NCBI GenBank assembly: GCA_900769075.1
Contig: CAAGFE010000011.1
Span: 1-45,131, forward strand
DNA from: Clostridia bacterium
GTDB lineage: Bacteria > Bacillota > Clostridia > Christensenellales > Aristaeellaceae
Length of the DNA stretch: 45,131 nucleotides
Reading direction: 5' to 3'
Part shown: piece by piece, positions 23,538 through 33,104 of the stretch
How the letters are laid out: each line of letters starts with the position of its first letter
How positions within the stretch are numbered: position 1 is the first letter of the stretch
The notes under the pieces: model-generated
Databases searched by the model: none
Told to the model about the DNA's origin: nothing
What the model saw: the letters and a program-made list of their open reading frames with translations, nothing else
Made by a program: the position numbers and the translations under genes

Positions 23538-25136
23538 TCACAGGGCGCTCCTTTCGAGGGCCGCCCGTGCTGCCACGATGCCGTCCACCGCCGCGCTGAC
23601 GATGCCGCCCGCGTAGCCCGCGCCCTCGCCCACGGGGAAGAGCCCGTCCAGCCCCTCCGCCATGAGGGTCGTGCGGTCGCGGTTCAGCCGCACGGGCGAG
23701 GAGGAACGGGTCTCCACGCCGGTCAGCACCGCGTCCGGGTGGGCGAAGCCGCGCAGCTGCCCGTCCATCCGGCGGATACCGAATTTCAAATCCTCGATGA
23801 TAAAGTCCGGCAGGCAGGCCCGAAGATCAGCGGGGGTGACCCCGGGCTGATAGGTGGGGATGACCTCACCCAGCCGGGTCGTCGCGCGGCCTGCCAGCAA
23901 ATCCTCCACCCGCTGAACGGGGGCCTGGTAGCCTCCGCCGCCCAGGCGGTAGGCGGCCTGTTCGATGCTCCGCTGCCACACAAAGCCCGCCAGCGGGTGA
24001 TCATCGCCAAAATCGCCGGGATTCACCCCGACCAGCAGGGCCGCGTTGGCGTTGCGCCCCGCGCGGGCATGGTAGCTCATGCCGTTGACGCACAATCCGC
24101 CCTCCTGACTGGCTGCGGCGATCACCTCGCCGCCGGGACACATGCAGAAGGTGTACACGCCGCGTCCATCCGGGGTGTGGACGGCCAACTTGTAGTCCGC
24201 CGCGCCCAGCGCCGGATGCTGCCACGCCTTGCCGTACTGGCTCTGGCTGATGAGGGATTGGGGATGCTCAATGCGCACGCCCATCGCGAAGGGCTTCTGC
24301 ACCATCATCACGCCCTGGTTGAACAGGCGCTGCATGGTATCCCGGGCGCTGTGGCCGATGGCCAGCAGCACGCTGTCGGTGAGGAGCTCCCGTTCCTCGC
24401 CGCGGTGGAGCACCTTCACGCCCTCGACCCGATTGCCGCGGACGATCAGCTCCGCCGCCCGGGTTTCAAACAGCACCGTGCCGCCCAGGCGGATGATCTC
24501 CCGGCGAAGGCCGGCAACCACGGCTTTCAATTTGTCCGTGCCGATGTGGGGCTTGGACAGGCAGAGGATGTCCTCCGGCGCGCCGTGATCCACGAGGGTC
24601 TGCAAGACCGTGCGGATGTAGGGCGATTTAGTGCCCGTGGTCAGCTTCCCGTCGGAGAACGCACCCGCGCCGCCTTCACCGAACTGCACGTTGCTGTCCG
24701 GATCAAGCACGCCGCGCGCCTGCATGGCGGCGACATCCCGGGTGCGTTCCTCAACGGACTTCCCGCGCTCCACGAGGATGGGATTCGCGCCTGCCTGGGC
24801 CAGCGTCAGCGCAGTGAACAGGCCCGCCGGGCCCGCGCCCACCACCACCGGGGGACGAACAAATCTCGGCTGGGGCATGGGCGGAAACACCGGCGGATTC
24901 ACCTTGTGCGCCACGCCGGGCCTGACGCGGCCCAGCACCGCATCCTCGTTTTTCACCTTCACGTCCACGGACACGACAAAATGCACGTCCGCCTTGTCCC
25001 GTGCGTCCACGGATTTCTTCGCCAGCGACACGCTTTGCACCATGTCAGCCGGGATGCGCAGCCTGCGCAGGACGGCGTCGGTCAGGGTGGGCATCGTCCA
25101 GTCCAGGGGCAGGGAGAGGTTATCGAGTCGAAGCAT
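23538..25136 (-). CDS. FAD-dependent oxidoreductase (COG2509 type)
   Basis: The 532-residue protein fits the uncharacterised FAD-dependent dehydrogenases of COG2509. Residues 1-90 are a ferredoxin-like head (LRRLRIPADMVQSVSLAKKS). A dinucleotide motif, PVVVGAGPAGLFTALTLAQA, follows near 96. Then come the family stretch VQFGEGGAGAFSDGKLTTGT, a CMCPGGEVIAAASQEGG segment, and the C-terminal GLFPVGEGAGYAGGIVSAAV closing the FAD site. The substrate is unknown. It starts nine bases after the ACT-MBL gene with an AAGGTG ribosome site and belongs to the same run of genes. Confidence 0.88.
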   Translation of the reverse strand: MLRLDNLSLPLDWTMPTLTDAVLRRLRIPADMVQSVSLAKKSVDARDKADVHFVVSVDVKVKNEDAVLGRVRPGVAHKVNPPVFPPMPQPRFVRPPVVVGAGPAGLFTALTLAQAGANPILVERGKSVEERTRDVAAMQARGVLDPDSNVQFGEGGAGAFSDGKLTTGTKSPYIRTVLQTLVDHGAPEDILCLSKPHIGTDKLKAVVAGLRREIIRLGGTVLFETRAAELIVRGNRVEGVKVLHRGEERELLTDSVLLAIGHSARDTMQRLFNQGVMMVQKPFAMGVRIEHPQSLISQSQYGKAWQHPALGAADYKLAVHTPDGRGVYTFCMCPGGEVIAAASQEGGLCVNGMSYHARAGRNANAALLVGVNPGDFGDDHPLAGFVWQRSIEQAAYRLGGGGYQAPVQRVEDLLAGRATTRLGEVIPTYQPGVTPADLRACLPDFIIEDLKFGIRRMDGQLRGFAHPDAVLTGVETRSSSPVRLNRDRTTLMAEGLDGLFPVGEGAGYAGGIVSAAVDGIVAARAALERSAL

Positions 25137-25145
25137 TGTATCACC

Positions 25146-26582
25146 TTACAGCTGTTGATCTCGGGGAATGATCGCGCCGTGCCCGGGCAAAAGCAGCCAA
25201 CCGCCGCTCAGCATGCGGCGGAGCGTCTGGAGGATGGCGCGATATTTGGCGGAATCCTGGTTGACGCTGCGGGCCAGGGCAGGTGCAAGCTGATTGAACT
25301 CCCGCTGGGGGGCGAGCATGTCCTGGGTGTTGATGTAATCATCGCCGGTGATCCCGACCCGGTGCCGCTCGTCCAGCAGCACGGTTTCGCCCGGCACATG
25401 CCCGCCGTTGCCCTGGTACACATCGAAAACCATGTCGCCAAAGCGGAACACGCCCACCTTGCTCAGCGCAGCCGCATCGTCGCAGGGATCGGTGTCCAGC
25501 AGGCACAGGCGGGAAAGGGGCGGCGGCGTGTAGTCCGTGATCAGCTTGGACAGATGGTAATAGGGCAGCATGTTGGGATTCTCCTCCCGCGGGCAGGGAA
25601 GGCCGATGTGTTCGCCGGCGAAGCAGTCCGCCGTGCGGCGCGTGCACCAGATGGTGCCAAAATTCCCGCAGATGCCCGTGTGGTCGGAGTCGGAATGGGT
25701 CAGCAGCATTTCCTTCCTGCGCGCGTCGTAATCGGGGAAGAGGGAGCGCAGCAAGCGCATGGTCATGGCCTCGTAACAGGTGAAGCCGCCGTCGATGACC
25801 AGCAGCGCCTTGGTCTGCAGGTCCTCCAGCACCGAAATGTTGGACCCGCAGGGCGGTTCCAGCACGGTCACGCAAACGCGCGGGGTGAGTTTCTGGCTGG
25901 TGATGCGGCATTCGTAGGCCGGGCCGCCGTGTTCCGCGACGAAATGGGCGAAACGGCTCACATATTCGAAGGTTTTCGCGGGGGACTCGCCCTTCTCGTC
26001 CATCAGCTGCATGGCGAGGTTGGAATAGTAGATGAACTCCTTTGTCTGGGCCGGGCTGAGGTCGAGGAGGCGGCGCATTTCGTCCGCGAAGGTCAGGTAG
26101 AAAACGGTGTTGTCCAGCTTCTTTTCGCCCGCGTCATAGGAAAGGATGCGCACCGGGCAGATGGCGGACAGCTCCACCAGCAGTGTATCGATCACCGCCG
26201 GATCCTCGATGTACAGCCCCATCTTGAGGGCCGTGGTGGGCTGATTGGCGGCCTGGCTGGACAGGTAGGAGATGCTGACGCGGCGCTTCTGCAGCGCTTC
26301 CAGCACCGGAATCACCCCGCCCGGCTCGTTGGGCACCTCCGCCTCGATCAGCACCACCTTGACCGGGCTGGTGTTCTGCAGGAAGCCTGCCTGGGTCAGT
26401 TCCGCCTCGATGGCATCCAGCGCATCGTCCTCACCCTCCACGTCCAGAAAGAGGGTGTGCTCGTCCACCGCCTTGTTGTAGCTGGCGCGCACCATGTTGC
26501 CCCCATGGGCCTGGATGATCCGGCTGGCCATCAGAAATGCGCCGGAGGTGTCCGGCAACCTTGTCATAAACGAACGCTTCAC
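25146..26582 (-). CDS. ACT-ACT-metallo-beta-lactamase fusion protein
   Basis: Two ACT-like ligand domains precede a hydrolase. The first (about 1-75) contains TRLPDTSGAFLMASRIIQAH, and the second (about 80-160) contains VPNEPGGVIPVLEALQKRRV. From about 200 to 478 lies a metallo-beta-lactamase fold with the metal motif LTHSDSDHTGICGN, a GNGGHVPGETVLL strand and a final LPGHGAII. The arrangement suggests hydrolysis controlled by an amino acid, but neither substrate nor ligand can be named. The start is GTG 26582, seven bases after GGGAGG; the 564-codon frame reaching 26840 overlaps the phosphoesterase gene and reads as antisense-like sequence before this GTG. It lies 25 bases after the phosphoesterase. 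Confidence 0.82.
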   Translation of the reverse strand: MKRSFMTRLPDTSGAFLMASRIIQAHGGNMVRASYNKAVDEHTLFLDVEGEDDALDAIEAELTQAGFLQNTSPVKVVLIEAEVPNEPGGVIPVLEALQKRRVSISYLSSQAANQPTTALKMGLYIEDPAVIDTLLVELSAICPVRILSYDAGEKKLDNTVFYLTFADEMRRLLDLSPAQTKEFIYYSNLAMQLMDEKGESPAKTFEYVSRFAHFVAEHGGPAYECRITSQKLTPRVCVTVLEPPCGSNISVLEDLQTKALLVIDGGFTCYEAMTMRLLRSLFPDYDARRKEMLLTHSDSDHTGICGNFGTIWCTRRTADCFAGEHIGLPCPREENPNMLPYYHLSKLITDYTPPPLSRLCLLDTDPCDDAAALSKVGVFRFGDMVFDVYQGNGGHVPGETVLLDERHRVGITGDDYINTQDMLAPQREFNQLAPALARSVNQDSAKYRAILQTLRRMLSGGWLLLPGHGAIIPRDQQL

Positions 26583-26607
26583 GGTCTTTCCTCCCTCTGC
26601 ACAGGCG

Positions 26608-27546
26608 TCAGACAAAAAGCTCCGGATACCACTCGGGGGCATGCTGTTCCCACTCGGCGAAGGCGGCTTCCCAGGTGTCCAGGGCGAAGGGGCGGCGCGG
26701 GTCGCCCATGCGATCGGCATAGCGCTCGCAGTGGGCCAGGAATTGGTATACCTTTTCCCGAACCGTGCGCCACTCGGAGAAGATGATCTCCGACCACACG
26801 CGGGCCGCGGCGTACTGCCCGGTGGCTTTCGCCCGGGCAATCAGCGCCTCCGCGTCATAGAGGATGCGGCGTTCCTCCACGGACACGTCCCCATCCTGGA
26901 TGGTCAGCAGCGAATAGGCCGCGCCGAAGCCCCCGCAGTCCAGCGGCAGTCCGCAGGAGCCGGGGTTCACCAGGATGCGTCCGTCAAAGTTCGCCCAATT
27001 CTGAATGTGATTGTGCCCGAATATGTACACCCCCGGCGGGTGTGCGCGGAGGATGTCCCGGAAGGCCGCCTTCTCCCAAAGACGGCGAAAATCAGCCTGG
27101 AGCGTTTCGCGGGGGATGGGGCCGTCAGGATACAGGCCCGGCAGCACCGATGTGCGGAACCGCTCGCGGAGGGTGGTGCCGATAAACGCCTGGGAGGCAT
27201 GGGCCATATGAATGGCGACGCCCTCGCACACAAAGGAGCATCGCTCGGGAAGCGCATCCAGCCAGGCCTTGTCCTCATCAGAAAGGACGGACGCGCACCA
27301 GCGGGAGACCTCAAACTGCCCGTCATTCCCGGCGGGCACATGAAGATGCTGCTCATCGTTGCCGGAGATGATCCGCGCGTTGGGGAGGCCGCGCAGGATC
27401 TGCACAACCTCCTTGGCCCAGGGGGCGCTGATGCAGTAATCCCCGGCAAAGAGAAAACCCTCCGCGCCGCGCTCTTCCGCATCCGCCAGGGCCAGGCGCA
27501 GCGCCGGCGCGTTCCCGTGTACGTCGGAAATGACTGCGTATTTCAT
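26608..27546 (-). CDS. Calcineurin-like metallophosphoesterase
   Basis: The 312-residue protein has the metallophosphoesterase motifs in order: AVISDVHGNAPALRLAL (D-x-H), FAGDYC, ISGNDEQHL, MAHASQAF, and FGHNHIQNW with NPGSCGLPLD. This is the YfcE/MJ0936-like group of cytoplasmic enzymes with phosphodiester or diadenosine-polyphosphate substrates. A C-terminal extension of about 90 residues rich in Trp and Arg is not part of the core. It starts three bases after the truA stop codon with a GAGG site inside truA. Confidence 0.88.
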   Translation of the reverse strand: MKYAVISDVHGNAPALRLALADAEERGAEGFLFAGDYCISAPWAKEVVQILRGLPNARIISGNDEQHLHVPAGNDGQFEVSRWCASVLSDEDKAWLDALPERCSFVCEGVAIHMAHASQAFIGTTLRERFRTSVLPGLYPDGPIPRETLQADFRRLWEKAAFRDILRAHPPGVYIFGHNHIQNWANFDGRILVNPGSCGLPLDCGGFGAAYSLLTIQDGDVSVEERRILYDAEALIARAKATGQYAAARVWSEIIFSEWRTVREKVYQFLAHCERYADRMGDPRRPFALDTWEAAFAEWEQHAPEWYPELFV

Positions 27547-27549
27547 GCG

Positions 27550-28332
27550 TTAATCCTCGTGCCACTGGAGGGTGTCCGGGGTCACGAACGCCTGCTCCGG
27601 GTAGCGCACCTCGGTCAGCTCCAGCCCGTGGGGCGGAGCCGTCACGCCCAGGGACAGCCGGTCAAGGGTCTGAAACGCCTCGGAGAAGGCGTTCACCGAC
27701 CGGCGGCCCAAGCCGATCTCAATCAGCGTCCCGGCGATGATGCGCACCATGTTGTACAGGAAGGCGTTACCCTCGACGATCAGGGTGATTTCATCGCCCT
27801 CGCGGGTCAATTTCGCCCGGGTGATGGTGCGGATGGTGGTTTTCGCCGTGCCGCCCGATGCCTGAAACGCGGCAAAATCATGGGTGCCCAGCAGCTGATT
27901 TGCGGCTTCCTGCATGGGCGCCAGGGCCAGGGGCAGCGGTACATGCACATGGGTGTTGCGGCGCAGGGCGCTGGCGTGACGGCTGTTGACGATGCGGTAG
28001 GTATAGCGCTTGCCGCAGGACAGGAAGCGGGCGTGGAACCGCTCCGGCACCTCGCGGCCGGAATGAACCCGCACATCCGGCGGGAGCATGGTGTTGAGCA
28101 CGAAGGGGTACTTCTCCGGGGGGATGCGGCTCCCGGTGTCAAAATGGACCGCCTGTCCCAGGGCATGCACACCCGCGTCCGTGCGGGAAGCGCCGGTCAC
28201 GACGATATGCTCCTTCGTGGCCTTTTGCAGCGCTTCCTCCAGCACCTGCTGCACGGCAAGGCCGTTGATCTGCCGCTGCCAGCCCGCGTAATTCGTGCCG
28301 TCATATTCGACGGTCAGCAGGATCCGCCTCAT
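27550..28332 (-). CDS. truA: tRNA pseudouridine synthase A
   Basis: TruA makes pseudouridine at positions 38-40 of the tRNA anticodon arm. Asp52 in TGASRTDAGVHALGQ is the catalytic residue. VEYDGTNYAGWQRQ opens the protein, and GNAFLYNMVRIIAGTLIEIG is the usual late motif. The length is 260. Its ATG overlaps the ecfT stop as ATGA. The order ecfA1-ecfA2-ecfT-truA is conserved widely in Firmicutes, usually followed by rplM-rpsI, which are absent here. Confidence 0.96.
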   Translation of the reverse strand: MRRILLTVEYDGTNYAGWQRQINGLAVQQVLEEALQKATKEHIVVTGASRTDAGVHALGQAVHFDTGSRIPPEKYPFVLNTMLPPDVRVHSGREVPERFHARFLSCGKRYTYRIVNSRHASALRRNTHVHVPLPLALAPMQEAANQLLGTHDFAAFQASGGTAKTTIRTITRAKLTREGDEITLIVEGNAFLYNMVRIIAGTLIEIGLGRRSVNAFSEAFQTLDRLSLGVTAPPHGLELTEVRYPEQAFVTPDTLQWHED

Positions 28333-29168
28333 GCGAACAGCCCCTTCACCGCGTTCCAGACGGGCAGGGTGATGTGGCTTTCCAGCACGATCACCGCAAT
28401 CAGCAGCGCAACGCCCGCCGCGGCAAGCCAGTCGTTCTTCGTGATCTTCAGCACGCGCAGCCGGGTGCGGTTTTCTCCGCCGTGGTAGCAGCGGCTTTCC
28501 ATGGCCATCGCCAGATCGCCCGCGCGGCGGAAAGCACTGACGAACAGCGGCACCAGTAGGGGCACCATGGCCTTGGCGCGGGCCAGCAGATTGCCGGACT
28601 CAAAGTCCGCGCCCCGAGCCATCTGCGCCTTCATGATCTTGTCGGCTTCCTCCATCAGCGTGGGGATGAACCGCAGCGCGATGGACATCATCATCGCCAG
28701 CTCATGGGCGGGGAAGTGGATGCGCTTGAGCGGGGAGAGCAGCATCTCGATGCCGTCGCTCAGGGCGATGGGGGAGGTGGTCAGGGTCATCAGCGACGTG
28801 CCCAGCACCAGGAACACCAGGCGCAGCGAGTAGTGGATGGCCTGGGCAAGCCCTTCGTAGCTGATCTTCAGGAAGCCCCATTCGATCAGCATCGTTTCAC
28901 CGCTGTTGAAGAACAGGTTGAGCAGGAAGGTCAGAATCAGGATGAATTTCAGCGGCTTGATGCCCTTCAGCAGCATCCTGAAGGGGATGTGGGACAGCCT
29001 GCTCACCAGGTACACAAAGCCCAGAATCAGCCCGTAGCCCACCATGGTTTTCACCAGGAAAACGGCGACGATCATGGCGATGGTCAGCAGGATCTTCGTC
29101 CGGGGATCCAGGCGATGCACCCAGCTGTCCACGGGATAGTACTGTCCCATGGTGATATTCTTCATCAT
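28329..29168 (-). CDS. ecfT: ECF transporter transmembrane subunit EcfT
   Basis: EcfT is the membrane coupling subunit of energy-coupling-factor vitamin transporters. The N terminus MGQYYPVDSWVHRLDPRTKI is the family signature, followed by five or six helices. The cytoplasmic coupling helices contain MARGADFESGN and MAMESRCYHGGENRTRL. The second is normally an A-R-G box and reads S-R-C here. ATG 29168 overlaps the ecfA2 stop as ATGA with GGAGG ten bases upstream. The length is 279. FolT is one likely partner among S components of this genome. Confidence 0.95.
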   Translation of the reverse strand: MMKNITMGQYYPVDSWVHRLDPRTKILLTIAMIVAVFLVKTMVGYGLILGFVYLVSRLSHIPFRMLLKGIKPLKFILILTFLLNLFFNSGETMLIEWGFLKISYEGLAQAIHYSLRLVFLVLGTSLMTLTTSPIALSDGIEMLLSPLKRIHFPAHELAMMMSIALRFIPTLMEEADKIMKAQMARGADFESGNLLARAKAMVPLLVPLFVSAFRRAGDLAMAMESRCYHGGENRTRLRVLKITKNDWLAAAGVALLIAVIVLESHITLPVWNAVKGLFA

Positions 29169-30009
29169 TGGGCCTTCGCCTCCTTCCACAGCCGCAGGAT
29201 GTGCTGACAAAGCTCCTCCTGGAGATACAGATCCGCCGGGAGGTCAAGCCCCTGTTCCCGCAGCAGGGCGCAGAGCTTCGCCGCTTCCGGCACGCCCAGG
29301 TGCACAGAGGCCATCAGATCCCGCTGCGCAAACAGCGCACGGGGCGTATCGTTGGCGATGACGGCGCCCTTGTTCATCACGATCATGCGGGTGGCCAGAC
29401 GGGCGCAGTCATCCATGGAATGGCTGACCATCACCACCGTCGCGCCCGCCTCGTGCAGCTCCTTGACCATGCCGAGGATGCGGTTCCGGCCCTTGGGATC
29501 CAGCCCGGCGGCGGGCTCGTCCAGGATGAGGTAGCGGGGCTCCATGGCCAGCACGCCTGCGATGGCAACCCGGCGCATCTGACCGCCGGACAGCTCAAAG
29601 GGGCTGCGCTCGGCGTACTTGTCGTAATCCAGGTGGACATGCGCCATCGCCCTGCGGACGCGCCGGTCGATTTCCTCCGCGGACAGGCCCTGGTTCTTCG
29701 GGCCGAAGGCGATGTCCTTGGCAACGGTTTCCTCAAACAGCTGATATTCGGGATACTGGAACACCAGCCCGACCTTCTGGCGCAGCGCCCGTTTGTTGAC
29801 ACCCTCGCCGTTCATGTCCTCGCCGTCCACCAGCACCTGACCGGAGGTCGGCTTCAGCAGACCGTTCAGATGCTGAACCAGGGTGGATTTGCCGCTGCCG
29901 GTGTGGCCGACGATGGCCACAAACTCGCCCTCCTCGATGGTCAGGTTCACATCGCGGATGGCGGTGGACTGCAGGGCGCTGCCCTCGGAGTAGGTGTGGG
30001 TCAACTGCT

Positions 30010-30025
<16 letters not shown>
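29165..30025 (-). CDS. ecfA2: ECF transporter ATPase EcfA2 (EcfA')
   Basis: This is the second ATPase of the ECF module. Walker A is GHTGSGKST; the Q-loop area is VFQYPEYQLFEETVAKDIAF, typical of EcfA'. The ABC signature is LSGGQMRRVAIAG, Walker B is LILDEPAAGLDP, and the switch His is in VSHSMDD. The length is 286. The gene overlaps ecfA1 by 16 bases and ecfT by four, so the three subunits should be made in fixed ratio. A frame running upstream to 30625 is antisense to nothing real and overlaps ecfA1. Confidence 0.95.
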
Positions 30026-30855
<830 letters not shown>

Positions 30856-30883
30856 TGACAAGCTCCTTCTGAAGGTCCACTAT

Positions 30884-30902
30884 AATGTAGGAAAACTACA
30901 TT
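30884..30902. promoter_or_regulatory. Inverted repeat at the ecfA1 transcript start
   Basis: AATGTAG and CTACATT are perfect 7-bp arms around GAAAA. The repeat covers about +1 to +18 of the ecfA1 transcript. It could be a repressor operator or a 5'-end RNA hairpin. No known operator is matched with certainty. Confidence 0.5.
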
Positions 30903-30907
30903 TCCGC

Positions 30908-30936
30908 ATTATAGCATAAAAGCCGCCAAGGGACAA
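30908..30936 (-). promoter_or_regulatory. Sigma-A promoter of the ecf-truA operon
   Basis: On the minus strand TTGTCC (30931-30936), 17 bases, TATAAT (30908-30913). Confidence 0.8.
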
Positions 30937-30967
30937 GGGCTCCCGGCGGAAAACACGAAAAAGCCGG

Positions 30968-30998
30968 TGCATACCGCCCGCATGGGCTGGAAAAACTA
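30968..30998 (+). promoter_or_regulatory. Candidate sigma-G promoter of DUF421-DUF4363
   Basis: TGCATA (30968-30973) fits the forespore -35 TGMATA exactly. After 18 bases AAAACTA (30992-30998) matches five of seven positions of the CATACTA -10. It lies 27 bases before the start codon. DUF421 proteins occur in the spore membrane of bacilli, which makes forespore control plausible. No convincing sigma-A promoter is seen. Confidence 0.35.
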
Positions 30999-31025
30999 CC
31001 CGCAAACCTGCCGGGAGGAATCGCC

Positions 31026-31748
31026 ATGCTGACCATCTTCGCCCGTTCCGTGCTGCTGTACATCGTCTCGCTCCTGGCCATGCGCGCCATGGGCAAGCGG
31101 GAGGTCGGACAGCTTCAGCCCTTCGAGCTGGTGGTGGTCATCATGATTGCCGAGCTGGCCGCGACGCCCATGGGCGGCGTGGGGATTCCGCTGCTCTACG
31201 GCATCCTGCCGATGATCGCGCTGGTGGTATGCCATGGCATCATCACCGCGCTGTGCATGCGCTCGCAGCGGTTCCGCGTATGGTTGTGCGGCCAGCCGAC
31301 CGTGCTCATGCGCAATGGCGTGATCTGCGAGAAGCAGATGCGCAAATCCGCCATGGACCTGAACGACCTGATGGAAGCCATCCGCACGGCGGGCATCCTC
31401 GACCCAGCGGAGGTCGGGACAGTTGTGCTCGAGCCGGGCGGGCAGGTCAATGTGTTCCCCAAAGCAGACTTCCGGTCGGTTTCTCCGCAAGACTTGCATC
31501 TTGACGTCCCCCGCGAGGGACTGCCTTTGCCTCTGGTGATGGACGGCGTCATCCAGCGGGATAACCTGACCCGGGGCAAGCTGACGGAGCAGTGGCTGCG
31601 GGAAAAGGCCCGCAGCGCCGGGTTTCAAGACCTGTCGCAGGTGCTCTTCCTGTGCCTGAACACCCAGGGAGAGATGCTGATACAGGGCAAGGGTTCAATG
31701 AAAGCAGACCGATCGTCGGTTTTGAAACCGGATAAGGTGGTGTGGTGA
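31026..31748 (+). CDS. DUF421/YetF-family membrane protein
   Basis: The 240-residue protein has three N-terminal helices with the family pattern (LLYIVSLLAMRAMGKREVGQ, then LQPFELVVVIMIAELAATPM). A soluble DUF421 domain (about 85-240) includes VLMRNGVICEKQMRKSAMDL and NDLMEAIRTAGILDP, the usual 'L..LR..G' element. In bacilli DUF421 proteins (YetF, YdfS, 2Duf) are linked to spore membrane properties and heat resistance. GGGAGG precedes ATG 31026. The stop overlaps the start of the DUF4363 gene. Confidence 0.9.
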   Translation: MLTIFARSVLLYIVSLLAMRAMGKREVGQLQPFELVVVIMIAELAATPMGGVGIPLLYGILPMIALVVCHGIITALCMRSQRFRVWLCGQPTVLMRNGVICEKQMRKSAMDLNDLMEAIRTAGILDPAEVGTVVLEPGGQVNVFPKADFRSVSPQDLHLDVPREGLPLPLVMDGVIQRDNLTRGKLTEQWLREKARSAGFQDLSQVLFLCLNTQGEMLIQGKGSMKADRSSVLKPDKVVW

Positions 31749-32131
31749 TGCGGACAAAGCTGTGGATTGCCCTGACCCTGCTGATGCTCACCATTGGGGG
31801 CGGCGTGCTGGAGCAGGATGAAACCCGCCGCCTGTCGGAGCGATACGTATCCGCCGCCGAGGAACTGCAGGTGATGGCGGAAAAGCAGGAGTGGTCCCGG
31901 GCTGCGGACACGGTGGCTGCTTATATCGAAGGATGGGAAAAAACAGTGCCGTGGCTGCAAATTCTCATCAATCACGAGGACATCGACGATGTGACGCTGG
32001 CGTTAAGGCAGCTCCAGGCAGGCGTCAAGGCCCGGGAGCAGGCGGATTGCTACGCTGCCAGCGCGGAGCTGAAGGAAAATGCCCGCCACATCCACCACCG
32101 GGATGCGTTCACCCTGGGAAATATTCTGTAA
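31748..32131 (+). CDS. DUF4363 family protein
   Basis: The 127-residue product has one N-terminal anchor helix (LWIALTLLMLTIGGGVLEQ) and an extracytoplasmic alpha-helical domain with ELQVMAEKQEWSRAADTVAA and EGWEKTVPWLQILINHEDID. This is the DUF4363 pattern, a family that in Clostridia regularly follows DUF421 genes. ATG 31748 shares its A with the preceding TGA (TGATG), so the two are co-translated. A GTG two codons earlier is less likely. Its function is unknown; partnership with the DUF421 protein is likely. Confidence 0.85.
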   Translation: MRTKLWIALTLLMLTIGGGVLEQDETRRLSERYVSAAEELQVMAEKQEWSRAADTVAAYIEGWEKTVPWLQILINHEDIDDVTLALRQLQAGVKAREQADCYAASAELKENARHIHHRDAFTLGNIL

Positions 32132-32133
32132 CA

Positions 32134-32178
32134 AAAAGGGGGGGCTGCTGCAGCGTTTTTGTTTCTGCAGCAGCCCCC
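32134..32178 (-). terminator. Terminator of the membrane phosphoesterase gene
   Basis: GGGGGCTGCTGCAG (32140-32153) and CTGCAGCAGCCCCC (32165-32178) are a perfect 14-bp stem. On the minus strand TTTTT (32134-32138) follows. It probably also stops the DUF4363 transcript. Confidence 0.8.
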
Positions 32179-32185
32179 TGGCGAT

Positions 32186-33094
32186 TTACTTGGCGGCATT
32201 GACCGTGATCAGATGAATCTGGGGCGTGCAGAACAGCCGCAGCGGTACGCCGGAGGTGCCCACGCCGCGGCTGACCAGCAGGTCGGTGCGGTTGTAGCGG
32301 AACCAGCCCTGGGTGTATTCGTCCGGAACGCCGTCATCCTTGAGCAGCGTGCCGAGCAGGGCGATCTGTCCGCCGTGGGTGTGGCCGAACAGCCCTAAAT
32401 CAAACCAGCCCTGATTGCCGCTGCGATCCGCCGCCTTCAGCGCGTCGGCGATGATGGCCGGGCTGTGGCAGAGAAAAATCACAAAATCCGATGCGCTGAC
32501 CTGGCTGGCAACGCCCTTCAAATCGGGCTGACCGTTGTTCACATCGTCGATTCCGGCGATGTAGATGTCGCCCGTGCCGATGCGCACCCGGCTGACGGCG
32601 TTGATCAGCGGCGTGACGCCGGCGGACTGCATCTCGCGGCGCAATGAGGTCATGTTGGCTTCCGGCAGCGTGCGGTCGTGATTGCCCAGCACCGCATAGA
32701 CCCCGTACCGGGAATGAATGGGGGGCAGCTGCCGGAAGAAGGCCACCGCCTCCTGGCTGTCGGCAGCGTAATCGCCTCCCAGGAGCACGATGTCGGCGTT
32801 GCAGGCGTTGATGTGGCTGATCAGCGCCGCCAGCCGTCCGTCGGTGTACAGGCCGCCCTTGTGGATGTCCGTCGCGTAGACGATGCGCAACTGACCGATG
32901 CCGGCGGGCAGATCGGAGCTGGTCAGCGTCCTTTCCTCCGTTTCCAGCATGAAGGTTTCCAGCAGCGGCCAGGAGAGGATGAACAGAATCACCAGCGCGA
33001 TGGCCAGGCGGAGACACTTCCGACCGATGCTGGTGGACGGGTCGTAGGCCCCTGCGTGCTTGCCGCGGGGAGAAACGTTGCCAGGGAAGAGCAT
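32186..33094 (-). CDS. Membrane-anchored metallophosphoesterase (YkuE/YaeI-like)
   Basis: A basic head and one helix (LAIALVILFILSWPLL, about 32-48) anchor the protein. The catalytic domain has YATDIHKGG, LGGDYAAD, LGNHDRTLP, CHSPAI and FGHTHGGQ in the normal order for calcineurin-like enzymes of the YkuE/YaeI group, some of which act on lipids or cell-surface phosphates. GTSGVPLRLFCTPQIHLI is the usual 'G..G.P.R....PEI' ending. ATG 33094 follows AGGAGG by five bases; the GTG two codons upstream lies in the ribosome site. The length is 302. It lies 10 bases after the AEC transporter gene. Confidence 0.88.
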   Translation of the reverse strand: MLFPGNVSPRGKHAGAYDPSTSIGRKCLRLAIALVILFILSWPLLETFMLETEERTLTSSDLPAGIGQLRIVYATDIHKGGLYTDGRLAALISHINACNADIVLLGGDYAADSQEAVAFFRQLPPIHSRYGVYAVLGNHDRTLPEANMTSLRREMQSAGVTPLINAVSRVRIGTGDIYIAGIDDVNNGQPDLKGVASQVSASDFVIFLCHSPAIIADALKAADRSGNQGWFDLGLFGHTHGGQIALLGTLLKDDGVPDEYTQGWFRYNRTDLLVSRGVGTSGVPLRLFCTPQIHLITVNAAK

Positions 33095-33104
33095 GGGCAC
33101 CTCC

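Noticed and set aside
23505..26786. A 1093-codon open frame on the plus strand
   Set aside because: It is antisense to the FAD oxidoreductase and ACT-MBL genes, which have clear motifs. It has antisense-type composition with many His, Gln and Arg.
32134..32178. Similarity between the CTGCTGCAG hairpins at 32140 and 36555 as a mobile repeat
   Set aside because: Both are ordinary terminators with U-tracts at gene ends; the similarity is limited to the stem core and does not extend outward.
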